Part shown: positions 49,436 through 58,839 of the stretch, in pieces
Position numbering within the stretch: position 1 is the stretch's first letter
Layout of the letters: every line of letters begins with the position of its first letter
Assembly: GCF_023921125.1 (NCBI RefSeq)
Contig: NZ_CP099467.1
Span: forward strand, 124,001 to 188,000
Source of the DNA: Arthrobacter caoxuetaonis
Lineage (GTDB): Bacteria; Actinomycetota; Actinomycetes; Actinomycetales; Micrococcaceae
Length of the DNA: 64,000 nt
Direction of reading: 5' to 3'
Translations under genes and position numbers: made by a program
The notes under the pieces: generated by a model
Databases searched by the model: none
What the model saw: only the letters and a program-made list of their open reading frames with translations
Told to the model about the DNA's origin: nothing

Positions 49436-51835
49436 TTGAGACCCCCAGCCATGCCCGTGCTCAGGAAGAGTTCCGGTGCTTTCGATATGCCATCCATCCT
49501 TACGGGGGTGGTCGTGGTCGGGATCCTGGCCGCCGGCGTCCTCGCAGCCATCTTCGGCGTCATCCCGTACACCCAGAACAACGGCGCCAAGCAGGACCTC
49601 TCCTCCATCCGCACCGCCGAAGGTGTAGCCAAGGCCAAGGACAACCGGTTCATGGACCACGCCGGCCTCCTGGACACCGGCTACCTGCAGCTGCCCAGCA
49701 CGAAGAAGACCAAGGTCATGGCCGATGAGAAGGGCACCTGCTACGTCGCCCTGGCCAAATCCGGCACCGGCAAGATCTTCTACTCCACCGATGCCAACAC
49801 CGACCCTGAACTCTTCGAAGCAGACACCGACCCCGGCTGCCTGCCGGCTGACAAGCTAGCCGAACTCATAGACTCCATTGGCGGGATCGAGAAGGCGGAG
49901 GGTCGTCCATCCAATCTGAAGCTGACTGCCATTTCCGCGCTGCAGGCGAAAGCCGTTTGGGACCGGGATAAGGGCGCCTCCGGCTACAAGGTTGAGTATC
50001 AGGTCGACGAGGGTGACTGGACCCTGCTTTCAGAGGACAGCGCCAGCACTACCGCTACCATGCGTGCGCTCCCGGAGCAGACCGTACGGATCCGCGTTGC
50101 AGCCATCAGGTCGACGGGTCTATCCGAGCCAGCAACGGCCGCCGTCAAGCTTCCTGATTCGACCCTCAAGAACCCAAGTTTCGAAGACAACCTGCAGTAT
50201 TGGACAACCTCGGGAGGCATCAAAACCACCGCAGGGACGGTACAAACCGGGGCCCTCGCTGCTAGCCTCCCTCTGTATGCGAACCTGTACCAGGTGGTTT
50301 CCGTTCCTGACGACCGTCCGGTGCTGACCTTTGCCAGCCGAAGCAGGACTCAGGGAGTTACCCCGAAGGTCAACAACACGGTCGTAGCTACAGCCTCAGA
50401 GGACGTCGGCAACGGCTGGTACATCCACCACGGCGACATCAGCGCCTACGTCGGACAGACTGTGACGATTTCCTTCACCGGAAACTCCAGCCCCTCAGGA
50501 CAGCTCGACGACGTCGATCTCGCACCGGCCTCAGCGCCATTTGCCCCCATCTCGGTTGCGGCCAGCTCTCGTCTCGGAACCGCCACGGCAACCTGGTCTT
50601 CACCGCCGTTCGACGGTGCAAGCCGACGCACTTCCTTCACGGCGACAGCATGGAAAGACGGCGACGTGGCGGAGCAGGTAACAGTCCCGGCTGACACCTT
50701 CAGTGCTACGTTCTCGACGTTGACTACCGGGGCCGAATACACGTTCACGGTTGCTGCAAAGAACAATCTGGGCATCTCCGAGGAGTCTGCACCGTACGGC
50801 CCTGTTGTGGTAATCCCCGGGGCCATCGCCAATCCGAGCTTCGAGCTTGGAGGCAGCGGCTGGAAACTTGGAGGGTTTGCAGTTTCAGCGACAGCTACCC
50901 CATTTGGGTCCTCTGCTCTGAAAGTCGACGACTATTCACGTACGACCACCCAGGTCATCACCGTCCCGGCTGATACCCCTGTACTGACCTACTGGAGTAC
51001 CTATAGCGGCATCAAGGTAAAGGCCGGCAGCGTCACGCTGCCTCAGCACACAACCGGCAAGACCAGCGGCTCATGGACCCAGTACAAAGTCGACCTCTCC
51101 GCCTACGCAGGTGCACCCATGACGCTGGGAGTCACCGGAGCTCTGGCAGGCAACCAGTACGCGGACAACTTTGAACTGAACCGTGCCACAGTCGCCGATG
51201 CCCCGACCTCCGTCCTCGCCATGTCGAAGCTCGGCGACGCGGGGGTGAGCTGGGTGGGTCCTGCATACAACGGCGGGGCACCGATAACCCATTTCCGGGT
51301 GGATGCCTGGAATGGTGGGCATGTCAGAGCCAGCCTGGAAGCTGCCCCTACAGCCAAGAGCGTGACAATGACAGGCCTGTCGGCAGGCGAAAAGTACATC
51401 TTCACTGTCACTGCAGTGAACTCAGTTGGAGAATCCGCCTCACCGGCATCACGAGAAATCGGGATACTGAAAACGCCCATTGCCAACCCCGGTTTTGAGG
51501 ACGGCGCCGCCGGCTGGACGTTCTACAAGTCCGGTATTGCCGCAGGCGGGCACTCGGGCGGGTCTTCCCTTGTACTGAGTGGGTATGACAGCGAGGCTTC
51601 CCAGTCCCTGACGGTACCTGCCGATAAGCCAGTCTTGTCTTTCTGGTCCAAAGGCAGGGCGTCACACCTCATAGGGTCCTCCAGTAAGAGTGCGGTAGCC
51701 ACTGGAAACACCGACGGCGTGTGGGCCGAATACCACCTCGATCTGTCCAGTTATGCCGGGAAGACAATCCTCTACAGCACCCGGAGCAGTGGAGGTACAT
51801 ACCAGCTCGACGATTATGAGTTCGTAGCCAAATAA
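49436..51835 (+). CDS. Pilin-like, FN3-repeat secreted surface protein
   Basis: About 799 residues from TTG 49436 (AGGAG 9 nt upstream). Near residue 20 a type IV pilin-like hydrophobic helix (SILTGVVVVGILAAGVLAAI) leads into a helical stalk and a pilin-like head with a Cys pair (about residues 95-120). Then three FN3 domains alternate with three jelly-roll, carbohydrate-binding-like modules that start NPSFE, NPSFE and NPGFE. The end is YQLDDYEFVAK. A long adhesive surface fibre or host-contact protein is likely. It is followed by a terminator. Confidence 0.75.
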   Translation: MRPPAMPVLRKSSGAFDMPSILTGVVVVGILAAGVLAAIFGVIPYTQNNGAKQDLSSIRTAEGVAKAKDNRFMDHAGLLDTGYLQLPSTKKTKVMADEKGTCYVALAKSGTGKIFYSTDANTDPELFEADTDPGCLPADKLAELIDSIGGIEKAEGRPSNLKLTAISALQAKAVWDRDKGASGYKVEYQVDEGDWTLLSEDSASTTATMRALPEQTVRIRVAAIRSTGLSEPATAAVKLPDSTLKNPSFEDNLQYWTTSGGIKTTAGTVQTGALAASLPLYANLYQVVSVPDDRPVLTFASRSRTQGVTPKVNNTVVATASEDVGNGWYIHHGDISAYVGQTVTISFTGNSSPSGQLDDVDLAPASAPFAPISVAASSRLGTATATWSSPPFDGASRRTSFTATAWKDGDVAEQVTVPADTFSATFSTLTTGAEYTFTVAAKNNLGISEESAPYGPVVVIPGAIANPSFELGGSGWKLGGFAVSATATPFGSSALKVDDYSRTTTQVITVPADTPVLTYWSTYSGIKVKAGSVTLPQHTTGKTSGSWTQYKVDLSAYAGAPMTLGVTGALAGNQYADNFELNRATVADAPTSVLAMSKLGDAGVSWVGPAYNGGAPITHFRVDAWNGGHVRASLEAAPTAKSVTMTGLSAGEKYIFTVTAVNSVGESASPASREIGILKTPIANPGFEDGAAGWTFYKSGIAAGGHSGGSSLVLSGYDSEASQSLTVPADKPVLSFWSKGRASHLIGSSSKSAVATGNTDGVWAEYHLDLSSYAGKTILYSTRSSGGTYQLDDYEFVAK

Positions 51836-51842
51836 GCAGCGA

Positions 51843-51877
51843 GGACCGGGCCCCAGTGACGTACTGGAGCCCGGTCC
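51843..51877. terminator. Bidirectional terminator
   Basis: GGACCGGGC.CCAGT / ACTGG.GCCCGGTCC stem, 5-nt loop, between convergent genes. Confidence 0.8.
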
Positions 51878-51896
51878 GAACTGCGCCCTTGCCGGC

Positions 51897-52502
51897 TTAG
51901 GCCGCGCGGGTCAGTCCGACTGCGGCGAGCTGGGCGGCGCGCAGGGCTTCGGTCATGGCGTTTTTCAGCTCGGAGTACGGGACGTCCAGATCTGCGCCGA
52001 GCGCGCGCTGGAACGCAGTCAGGGCTTCGGCGACGGGCGTGCCGGCGTCCTCCTCCGTGGGTCCGGCGGACGTGAGATGCCCTTCGATCTCACCCAGCAT
52101 CGTGTCCTTCACTGCGCCGAGCTTCTGCAGGATCTGGACGGCAACGCCTATGCCGGATCCCCGCAGTACTCCGAGCAGGATGTGGTCTTCGGTGATGCTG
52201 TTGGATTCCAGCACGAGAGATTCCTTCAGTGCCTGGTCCAGTGCCTTGCGGGCCCGGGGTGTGAAGGGGATGTGTCCGCTCGGCGGGATGATGCCGCGGC
52301 CGATCATTTCCACGATGGCGGCGCGTGCGCCCTCAATGGTTACACCGTGGTTTCCGAGTGTGCGGGCCCCGGTGCCGGTTCCTTCGTGCAGGACGGCCAG
52401 CAGCAGGTGCTCGGTGCCGATGTAGTTGTGGTCCAGCATCCGTGCCTCTTCCTGGGCGAGGACGACGACGCGTTTGGCTCCGTGGGTGAAGCGGTCGAAC
52501 AT
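51897..52502 (-). CDS. Standalone ClpC N-terminal (Clp-R) domain protein
   Basis: 201 residues. Two Clp-R repeats match the ClpC N-domain almost word for word: MFDRFT.GAKRVVVLAQEEARML, YIGTEHLLLAVLHEG, SGHIPFTPRARKALDQAL, ITEDHILLGVLRGSGI. No AAA+ module follows. The last 50 residues are a helical extra. The closest known parallel is mycobacterial ClpC2, which lacks ATPase domains and binds ClpC-directed ligands. It may be a decoy or adaptor for host ClpC. Confidence 0.9.
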   Translation of the reverse strand: MFDRFTHGAKRVVVLAQEEARMLDHNYIGTEHLLLAVLHEGTGTGARTLGNHGVTIEGARAAIVEMIGRGIIPPSGHIPFTPRARKALDQALKESLVLESNSITEDHILLGVLRGSGIGVAVQILQKLGAVKDTMLGEIEGHLTSAGPTEEDAGTPVAEALTAFQRALGADLDVPYSELKNAMTEALRAAQLAAVGLTRAA

Positions 52503-52564
52503 GGGTCTCCTTGGAAAAGCCCAAGGCACCCCGGACGGACCGGAGTGCCTCGGACGAGTGCTTG

Positions 52565-53002
52565 CTAGGACAGGGCGGCGCGGACGATGTCGCTGACGGC
52601 CTTGCCATCGAACCGGCCGGCCACCTTGGCGGTGACGGCCTTCATGACGGCGCCCATGGAGCGCATGTTCATCTGTGCACCGTCGCCTTCCAGTACGGCG
52701 ATGACACTGGCGACGATCTTCTCGACGTCAGCGCGTTCCAGCGGCTTGGGCAGGTATGCCTCGATAATGACAGCCTCTGCGATCTCGGCTGCCGCACGGG
52801 ATTCCTCCCCGGCTTCGGTGTAGATGCGGGCGGTGTCGTCAGCCTGCAGCTTCTCTTTCGGGGACATGGTCTTCACTTTCGTTTTCAGTCCGCCGTCGGG
52901 GCGGTCCAGGGTGGGCTCGCCGGGGATCCGGCCGGGCTTGCTCAGTTCGTTGACGGCATCGGCCAGGGCGGCCATGCCTGATGATTTCAGATGGAAGGTC
53001 AC
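52565..53002 (-). CDS. GatB/YqeY-like protein
   Basis: 145 residues, GTG start (AGAAGGAAC upstream). The YqeY/GatB C-terminal signature is strong from residue 65: EIAEAVIIEAYLPKPLERAD, MGAVMKAVTAKVAGRFDGK and VSDIVRAALS. In GatB this helical domain binds tRNA. The N-terminal 60 residues differ from normal YqeY. It lies next to the ClpC N-domain gene and may share its transcript. Confidence 0.85.
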   Translation of the reverse strand: MTFHLKSSGMAALADAVNELSKPGRIPGEPTLDRPDGGLKTKVKTMSPKEKLQADDTARIYTEAGEESRAAAEIAEAVIIEAYLPKPLERADVEKIVASVIAVLEGDGAQMNMRSMGAVMKAVTAKVAGRFDGKAVSDIVRAALS

Positions 53003-53046
53003 GGGGTTCCTTCTGCCGGGTACGCCGAAGGTTTCCGGCTCAGCTC

Positions 53047-53080
53047 CTATGTGTACGGACAGGGTGCTTGCCCTCCCCGT
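53047..53080 (-). promoter_or_regulatory. Class A promoter element, GTAC variant
   Basis: GGGGAGGGCAAG then TCCGTACACATAG; drives the YqeY-like and ClpC N-domain genes. Confidence 0.65.
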
Positions 53081-53168
53081 GGGGTCTATGACTGCCTGGC
53101 AGTCTCTCAGCTAGCCTGACGTGGATTTCCGCCTATCCACAGCTGCCTCCCTCCCAGAAAGATCCTTG

Positions 53169-54323
53169 ATGCACTCACCTGCCCCGGTAAGTCCGCCGGA
53201 CCCGAACCACGCCACTGACAACGACCGCAGGAATCCCTGGGACGGCAGGCTGGGGCGCGCCGGTCACCGCTCCGCCCAGATCCTTCTCCTGCTTCTGTTG
53301 GCCGGCACGGTCGTTTACGGTCTCCTTCAGCTGACCCTGGTGGTCATCCCGCTTCTGCTGGCGCTGATCCTGGCCGCAGCGATTGCACCTCTCGTGGGAC
53401 GGCTCCGCACCAGGGGCTGGCCGCGCGCACTCGCAACGGGAGTCTCCTTCCTGCTCCTGCTGGGCGTATCGGGCGGCCTGGTCACCGGGATCGTCTTCGC
53501 CATCCGGGGTGAATGGGACAACCTTGCAGGACAGGCCTCGGCCGGGTTCGACAAGCTCTACGCCTTCGTCGAAGACGGGCCTGTTCCGGTGGACCCGGAC
53601 ATGATTCAGAACGCCAGGAGCGCAGCCACAGATTTCGCCACGAGCAGTGCGGCCGGAAGCGGAGCCCTGGCCGGAATCAGTGCGGCCACCTCGTTCATCA
53701 CCGGGTTCGCGCTGATGGCTGTGGTCCTCTTCTTCTTCCTGAAGGACGGGGACCGGATCTGGGCATTCCTGCTGCGCTGGTTCAAGGGCGAACGCTTGGA
53801 GAAGATGCGCCTCACGGGCACCCGCACCATGGAAGTCCTGGGCGCCTACGTCCGCGGTACCGCCATCGTCGCAGCCGTGGATGCCATCTGCATCGGAGCT
53901 TCCCTGTTCATCCTGCAGGTACCTCTGGCGCTGCCGCTGTCCGTGATCGTCTTCGTCGGCTCCTTCATCCCGCTGGTGGGTGCCACTGCCGCCGGAGCGC
54001 TGGCCGCACTGATTGCCCTGGTCGCCAACGGGCCGGTCGTCGCCCTGATCGTCGTCATCGTCATCGTTGTCGTCAACCAGCTGGAGGGGAACCTGCTGCA
54101 GCCGGTAGTGATGGGCAGGTCCCTGAACATCCACGCCCTGGTCATCCTCCTCGCCCTGACCGTCGGCACCATCCTGGCCGGCATCGTCGGGGCCATACTC
54201 TCCGTGCCGATCACGGCGGTGGCATGGGCAGTCCTGAAGGTCTGGACCGGAGAAGACACCGGGGAACCCGTTCCCGCAGCACCCGCCGTTGACTCCCGGG
54301 AAGAGGAAGTACCGGCCCTCTAG
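53169..54323 (+). CDS. AI-2E family transporter
   Basis: 384 residues with about eight membrane helices. Family marks: the double-hydrophobic N-terminus (LTLVVIPLLLALILAAAIAPL), FFFLKDGDRIW in the middle, and the C-terminal NQLEGNLLQPVVMGRSLNIH block. Members export signalling molecules or exchange Na+ for H+. A cargo role in host physiology is possible. Ends at a terminator. Confidence 0.9.
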   Translation: MHSPAPVSPPDPNHATDNDRRNPWDGRLGRAGHRSAQILLLLLLAGTVVYGLLQLTLVVIPLLLALILAAAIAPLVGRLRTRGWPRALATGVSFLLLLGVSGGLVTGIVFAIRGEWDNLAGQASAGFDKLYAFVEDGPVPVDPDMIQNARSAATDFATSSAAGSGALAGISAATSFITGFALMAVVLFFFLKDGDRIWAFLLRWFKGERLEKMRLTGTRTMEVLGAYVRGTAIVAAVDAICIGASLFILQVPLALPLSVIVFVGSFIPLVGATAAGALAALIALVANGPVVALIVVIVIVVVNQLEGNLLQPVVMGRSLNIHALVILLALTVGTILAGIVGAILSVPITAVAWAVLKVWTGEDTGEPVPAAPAVDSREEEVPAL

Positions 54324-54330
54324 GGAGCAC

Positions 54331-54366
54331 AAAGGCCCGCATCCGTCTTGGGTGCGGGCCTTTTCG
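54331..54366. terminator. Rho-independent terminator
   Basis: AAAGGCCCGCA stem and TGCGGGCCTTTTC; T-run on the plus strand, A-run on the other. Confidence 0.88.
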
Positions 54367-54370
54367 ATGC

Positions 54371-54784
54371 CTAATGTGCGGGAACCAGCCTTGGCAGTGA
54401 TGCCGGTTCAGGAGATGGCTGACGTCGTGATGCGTGCCGGATCAGGGCTATCCCTGCGATGCTAAGCCCCTGGCAGAGCAAGACGTAGATGCCGGCTGCT
54501 GTGAGGGAGTTGTTGAAGAGTCCGATCAGGACAAGCGCTTCGGCGCCGAGCGCGGTGATGCCGGTGATCTGCAGGTCTCGCCCCAGGAGGCCGAGGGCGG
54601 ACACAGCAGCACCGGCCTGGCATACGGCAAGGGCAACGAGGAGCACCGATTCGATGATGCTGTTCGAAGGTGCCGGGCTAGATGCTGACATAAACGCCAG
54701 CATGAGGATCGCCCCGATGATGAAGGCGACCGCCCGGGCATAGAGATCGGCGCCGATACGGGACGGCGTGCTGGAGCGTGGCAT
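54371..54784 (-). CDS. Small four-helix membrane protein, 137 aa
   Basis: Four hydrophobic segments (AVAFIIGAILMLAFM, SVLLVALAVCQAGAAV, ITALGAEALVLIGLF, AGIYVLLCQGLSIAGIAL). No recognised family. It follows tRNA-Arg(CCT) on the same strand. Confidence 0.68.
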   Translation of the reverse strand: MPRSSTPSRIGADLYARAVAFIIGAILMLAFMSASSPAPSNSIIESVLLVALAVCQAGAAVSALGLLGRDLQITGITALGAEALVLIGLFNNSLTAAGIYVLLCQGLSIAGIALIRHASRRQPSPEPASLPRLVPAH

Positions 54785-54822
54785 GGTTTCTTTCCGGTGC
54801 TGCGACCGGAAGGCTCCGGTGT

Positions 54823-54898
54823 TGGAGCCTGCGACGGGATTCGAACCCGTGACCTTCCCCTTAGGAGGGGGACGCTCTATCCGCTGAGCTACGCAGGC
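54823..54898 (-). tRNA. tRNA-Arg (CCT)
   Basis: Acceptor GCCTGCG / CGCAGGC, anticodon loop CTCCTAA, T73, CCA encoded. Separate from the main array, directly below a class A element. Confidence 0.92.
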
Positions 54899-54932
54899 AG
54901 GTGCCCGGCCGGGCTTTTGTGGCTAACACCCT

Positions 54933-54965
54933 CTATGTGTGCGGCTGGTCCCGAAACTCTCACCG
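54933..54965 (-). promoter_or_regulatory. Class A promoter element for tRNA-Arg(CCT)
   Basis: GGTGAGAGTTTC then GCCGCACACATAG, near consensus. The first feature downstream is a tRNA, so the element also serves RNA genes. Confidence 0.78.
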
Positions 54966-55346
54966 CCCGGTCGTCCAGCTTCCTTTCCGGATACCCACGA
55001 GCAGCCTTCCAAGGCCCGTACGTGCCCTCGCCCCAGCTATGGCATCCGCAGCCTCGCGGTGGCCTTCCCAGCCGGCCAGAGAGCCGTGGCGGTGCCCATA
55101 GCGCAGCCTGAGGATGGCCGGGAGGCTGCGGGTGTAGGCATTCAGGAAGATGGCGCCGGATGCCGCCAGGAGGGCCAGCAGGGACCATGCCACGGCTGCG
55201 GCAGCCACAGGGCCGGGCACGGACTCCCCTGTGCCGTGAAAACGGGAAACTATCCCGATGGCCATGAGCAGTCCACCTCCGGCGATTGCGGTGAGTCCGC
55301 GACGGTAGTAGACGCCTTCGGGGGTTCCGTTTTGTGTACGTGTCAT
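54960..55346 (-). CDS. Hypothetical membrane protein, 128 aa
   Basis: Two hydrophobic helices (LTAIAGGGLLMAIGIV and AAAVAWSLLALLAASGAI), then a basic tail. No family recognised. Class A element 5 nt before ATG. Confidence 0.68.
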   Translation of the reverse strand: MTRTQNGTPEGVYYRRGLTAIAGGGLLMAIGIVSRFHGTGESVPGPVAAAAVAWSLLALLAASGAIFLNAYTRSLPAILRLRYGHRHGSLAGWEGHREAADAIAGARARTGLGRLLVGIRKGSWTTGR

Positions 55347-55350
55347 GGGC

Positions 55351-55383
55351 GCAATGTGTGCGGCAGACAGCGTCCCGCTCCCC
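55351..55383 (-). promoter_or_regulatory. Class A promoter element, CATTG variant
   Basis: GGGGAGCGGG then GCCGCACACATTGC, abutting ATG 55346. Confidence 0.6.
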
Positions 55384-55392
55384 GGCCCGGGG

Positions 55393-55734
55393 CTACCAGG
55401 TTCCCGTGCGCAGGCTGACGATCCACCGGACCAGGCCGTTTCCTGCTCGGCCCATGGCTTCTTCGTCCGCTTTCGAGCGATGCTCCCGGTATTCCTCCGG
55501 CGTCCCCTGCGGGTTCTTCAGAGCCCAGCGGATCTGGACAATGCCCGGAACCATGGTCAGGTACAGATACGGAACCATTGCCGCCAGTGAGAACGGGAGC
55601 AGGATCCCGGCAGCCGCAGAGGCTTCCTTGTCCCCCGGCAGAGGGAGAACCAGCCAGACCGCGCAGATGATGTACGCGGCGATGACTGCAAGTGCGGCCG
55701 CCCTGATCCGCTTGCCGGTGAGCCTGCGGCCCAT
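55393..55734 (-). CDS. Hypothetical membrane protein, 113 aa, coupled to thyA
   Basis: Two helices (AALAVIAAYIICAVWLVLPL and a longer ILLPFSLAAMVPYLYL) and a charged C-terminus. ATG overlaps the thyA stop, so it is translated from the thyA message. No family recognised. Confidence 0.68.
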   Translation of the reverse strand: MGRRLTGKRIRAAALAVIAAYIICAVWLVLPLPGDKEASAAAGILLPFSLAAMVPYLYLTMVPGIVQIRWALKNPQGTPEEYREHRSKADEEAMGRAGNGLVRWIVSLRTGTW

Positions 55735-56564
55735 CAGACCGATACCTCCGCCTTGATCGCAGGGTGCGGGTCATACCCTTCGATCGTGAAGTCCTCGATC
55801 GTGTACCCGAAGATGTCCTCGGGCACGCGGTTGAGCACCAGCTGCGGGTATGGCCGAGGCTCGCGGGAGAGCTGCTCATTCACCTGCTCAACGTGGTTGA
55901 GGTAGATGTGGGCGTCGCCGAATGTGTGAATGAATTCGCCCGGGACCAGTCCGGTCTGGGCGGCGAGCATGTGGGTGAGGACAGCGTAGGAGGCGATGTT
56001 GAAGGGTACGCCCAGGAACAGGTCACCGGAGCGCTGGTAGAGCTGGCAGTTCAGCTTCCACGGATTGCCGTCGGCATCCGGGGTGACATGCAGCTGGAAC
56101 ATGGTGTGGCAGGGAGGCAGGGCCATTTCGTGGAGTTTGCCGACGTTCCAGGCACTGACGATGTGGCGGCGACTGAACGGGTCGTTCTTCAGCCCGTCCA
56201 CGAGAGCTTCGATCTGGTCGATGAACCCGCCGCCTTCAGCTTCGGGGATGTCCCAGTGGCGCCACTGGTGCGAATAGCCGGGGCCGATCGTCCCGTCCTT
56301 GAGTTCCCACTCGTCCCAGATGTGGACGTTCTTGTCCTTCAGGGTGGACACCCGGGTGTCGCCGGCCAGGAACCACAGCAGCTCTTCGATGATGCCGCGG
56401 GTGAAGACCTTCTTCGTGGTGATGAGGGGGAAGCCTTCGGAGAGGTCGAAACGGATCTGCCGGCCGAAGACGCCGATGGTTCCTGTCCCGGTCCTGTCGC
56501 TGCGCGGGGTCCCGTTGGCGAGCACATCGCGCAGGAGATCTTCATACGGAGTTGGTATGGGCAT
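55734..56564 (-). CDS. thyA: Thymidylate synthase
   Basis: 276 residues. Folate-dependent Thy[12 protein letters not shown] at the N-terminus, [10 protein letters not shown] for phosphate binding, the catalytic Cys in [23 protein letters not shown] and the C-terminal [16 protein letters not shown]. Converts dUMP to dTMP and yields dihydrofolate, so it works with Dut and DfrA encoded here. Class B promoter with a 57-nt leader. Confidence 0.97.
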   Translation of the reverse strand: MPIPTPYEDLLRDVLANGTPRSDRTGTGTIGVFGRQIRFDLSEGFPLITTKKVFTRGIIEELLWFLAGDTRVSTLKDKNVHIWDEWELKDGTIGPGYSHQWRHWDIPEAEGGGFIDQIEALVDGLKNDPFSRRHIVSAWNVGKLHEMALPPCHTMFQLHVTPDADGNPWKLNCQLYQRSGDLFLGVPFNIASYAVLTHMLAAQTGLVPGEFIHTFGDAHIYLNHVEQVNEQLSREPRPYPQLVLNRVPEDIFGYTIEDFTIEGYDPHPAIKAEVSV

Positions 56565-56617
56565 CTGACGGCCTTTCGGTTGGGAGGGGCCGCCACGGAT
56601 CGAGGGGCCTGTTGTTT

Positions 56618-56642
56618 CTATGCGCGCTCGTCCGTGACGGCC
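56618..56642 (-). promoter_or_regulatory. Class B promoter element for thyA
   Basis: GGCCGTCACGG, spacer, GCGCGCATAGA on the minus strand. Confidence 0.6.
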
Positions 56643-56652
56643 CTCCCCCGGT

Positions 56653-58224
56653 CTACTTCTGGAGCATGACCGTGCGCAGGTCCAGGCGCCTCAGAACCCG
56701 GTCCGCAGTTTCGGGGTCAACGCCCACCTCGTTGCGGGCGAGCAGGATTTCCTGGCGGGCGGCGTCAAGGGCGATGGTGCGGATGGCCACGGTTGAGTCG
56801 TGGCGGATCTTCACTGCACCCTTCTTGTCGCATGGCACAGGCACGTCGATGACAAGATCCTCGCTCAGGCGTTTGATGCCGCGGGTGATGGCTTCCTGTC
56901 GCTGGACGGGCAGGTCGTGCAGGAACGGGGCTTCATCCAGTGCAGCAAGGGCGGCGTCCTCGGCGCGCTGGGCCAGGACCATTTCCACCTCGTGCTCGGC
57001 AGCAGGGGATTCCTGAGCCTTCAGCCGGCGCATCAGCCACGGCAGGGTAAACCCCGGAACGACAAGGGTTGCGAAAAGGACTGCGATGGCTGTGACGATG
57101 ATCTGGTCGCGGGCCGGGAACGGGGAGCCGTCAGCGGTCACGGTGGGCAGCGCCAGTGCCAGAGCGAGCGTTGCCAGTCCGCGCATGCCGCACCAGGTGA
57201 GAATGACGACGTCTTTGGTGCCAGCCGGCGGCAGGCCGTCGCCGCGGCGGAGGTTCCCGGGGATAAGCAGGCTCAGCCACGCAGCGCGGACGAGGATGAC
57301 CACTGCGCAGATGATTCCGGCGTGCCCCAGCATCGGGAGGATGTCAGTGCCGGTCTCGGTGATGACGTCACGGGCTTCGAGACCGATCAGGCCGAAGGCG
57401 ATGCCGGTGGCAAGCAGTTCCACGACGTCCCAGAACGAACTGGAGGTGATGCGCTCTGCTGCGTCATGCGGGCGGGCACGGCGTTTCATTTCCAGGGCGG
57501 CTACGACGACTGCGATAACACCGGAGGCGTGGACTTCTTCCGCGGCAATGTACACAGCAAACGGGAGGATAAGCGTGACGGCTGAACGGGCAGTCGATGA
57601 GGCGATGAAGTGCATCAGCTTCTTGGCTGCCCAGGCCATGGCGAAGCCGAGGGCAACGGCGATGGCTGCACCGGTGACGAACTTGATGGCAAGCCACCCA
57701 TTGATTTCGCTTCCCTTGACGGCTGCAGCGACTGCGGTCTGGAAGATGACAATGGCCGCGGCGTCGTTGAACAGGCCTTCGGACTGCATGACGGTCATCA
57801 GGCGGCGGGGCATGCGTACGCGCCCTGCAACCGACTCGACGGCCACCGGGTCAGGCGGGGCCAGCATGGCACCGAGCGCGATGGCTGCGGGAATGCCGAT
57901 GCCGGGGATCAGCAGCCAGGCGACTCCGGCAACCACTGCGGTCGTTACGACGACCAGCGCGATGGCGAGCAGGACAACGGAACGCCACCGGATGCGGAAC
58001 ACGGACCATGAGGTCTTCTTGGCCGTGGCATAAAGCAGCGGAGGCAGAAACAGCGGAAGGATCAGTTCCGGCGCGAGATCCAGGTGCGGGATGCCGGGGA
58101 TAAAAGCCACGCCGAGGGCGATGAGGACCATGATGACCGGGTACGGGAGCTTGAGTCTGTCCCCGAGTCCGACCGCGATGACGGTGGCGAGCAGGAGCCC
58201 GATGATAAGAGCGAGTTGATGCAT
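56653..58224 (-). CDS. CPA1-family Na+/H+ antiporter
   Basis: 523 residues, about twelve helices. CPA1 hallmarks: APPDPVAV in helix 4, [10 protein letters not shown] in helix 5, and a later [21 protein letters not shown] cytoplasmic C-terminal tail of about 130 residues is helical. It exchanges Na+ (or K+) for H+. An unusual gene for a mobile element; it may alter host pH or ion balance. No class A or B element seen in front. Confidence 0.92.
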   Translation of the reverse strand: MHQLALIIGLLLATVIAVGLGDRLKLPYPVIMVLIALGVAFIPGIPHLDLAPELILPLFLPPLLYATAKKTSWSVFRIRWRSVVLLAIALVVVTTAVVAGVAWLLIPGIGIPAAIALGAMLAPPDPVAVESVAGRVRMPRRLMTVMQSEGLFNDAAAIVIFQTAVAAAVKGSEINGWLAIKFVTGAAIAVALGFAMAWAAKKLMHFIASSTARSAVTLILPFAVYIAAEEVHASGVIAVVVAALEMKRRARPHDAAERITSSSFWDVVELLATGIAFGLIGLEARDVITETGTDILPMLGHAGIICAVVILVRAAWLSLLIPGNLRRGDGLPPAGTKDVVILTWCGMRGLATLALALALPTVTADGSPFPARDQIIVTAIAVLFATLVVPGFTLPWLMRRLKAQESPAAEHEVEMVLAQRAEDAALAALDEAPFLHDLPVQRQEAITRGIKRLSEDLVIDVPVPCDKKGAVKIRHDSTVAIRTIALDAARQEILLARNEVGVDPETADRVLRRLDLRTVMLQK

Positions 58225-58257
58225 TAGTGGGTGTCCTAGGGGTATTGAGGCGACTGG

Positions 58258-58806
58258 CTAGCGGCCGACAGGAAGGGGAACGTCCGAGGCCCGGCGTGCG
58301 CGATCTGCTTCCGCGATCTCATCCGTGCTGACGGAGATCCACGGGGCAGGAATCTGTTCCCAGAGCTCTTCCCCGTCGATCAGTGCGTAGAGGGAGTCTT
58401 CGTGGGCCATCCATGCGGGAATGCCGCCTCCGTTGCTGTGGAAGACGATGTTCGGAAGGCCTGTCTCGTTAATGACGTGACCGGGCTGCTCGAAGTCGGG
58501 CTGGAGGCTGGCGAACAGTGCCTGTTCTTCTGCCCTGGCTTTGCCGCGGCGGGGTTCGACCCTGTTGCGGGTCTTGAGGTAGTGCCAGCCTTCCGGCAGT
58601 TCGGGCGCAGACGGGGTCCACGGCACGAACTCGACATGGGTAAATATCCGGCCCGTCCTATCGGCTCGGATGACGGCGTGAAGTTCCGGGTGGATGGACC
58701 TGGCTTCAGCCATCGCGCGTGCCTGCAGTTCATCAAGGCGTTTGCGGCCGGCGACTATCCGCTCGACGAGGCCCGGAACATTGGGCAGTTTGAAGGCTGT
58801 AGCCAT
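58258..58806 (-). CDS. Hypothetical protein, 182 aa
   Basis: Starts MATAFKLPNVPGLVERIVAG after GGGGGACACC; a further upstream ATG adds four residues. A helical N-terminus and a Trp-rich C-terminal region (PAWMAHEDSLYALIDGEELW). No family recognised. Co-directional with, and probably upstream in, the antiporter transcript. Confidence 0.7.
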   Translation of the reverse strand: MATAFKLPNVPGLVERIVAGRKRLDELQARAMAEARSIHPELHAVIRADRTGRIFTHVEFVPWTPSAPELPEGWHYLKTRNRVEPRRGKARAEEQALFASLQPDFEQPGHVINETGLPNIVFHSNGGGIPAWMAHEDSLYALIDGEELWEQIPAPWISVSTDEIAEADRARRASDVPLPVGR

Positions 58807-58839
58807 GGTGTCCCCCATAGATAGACGTACGTGTGTCTT

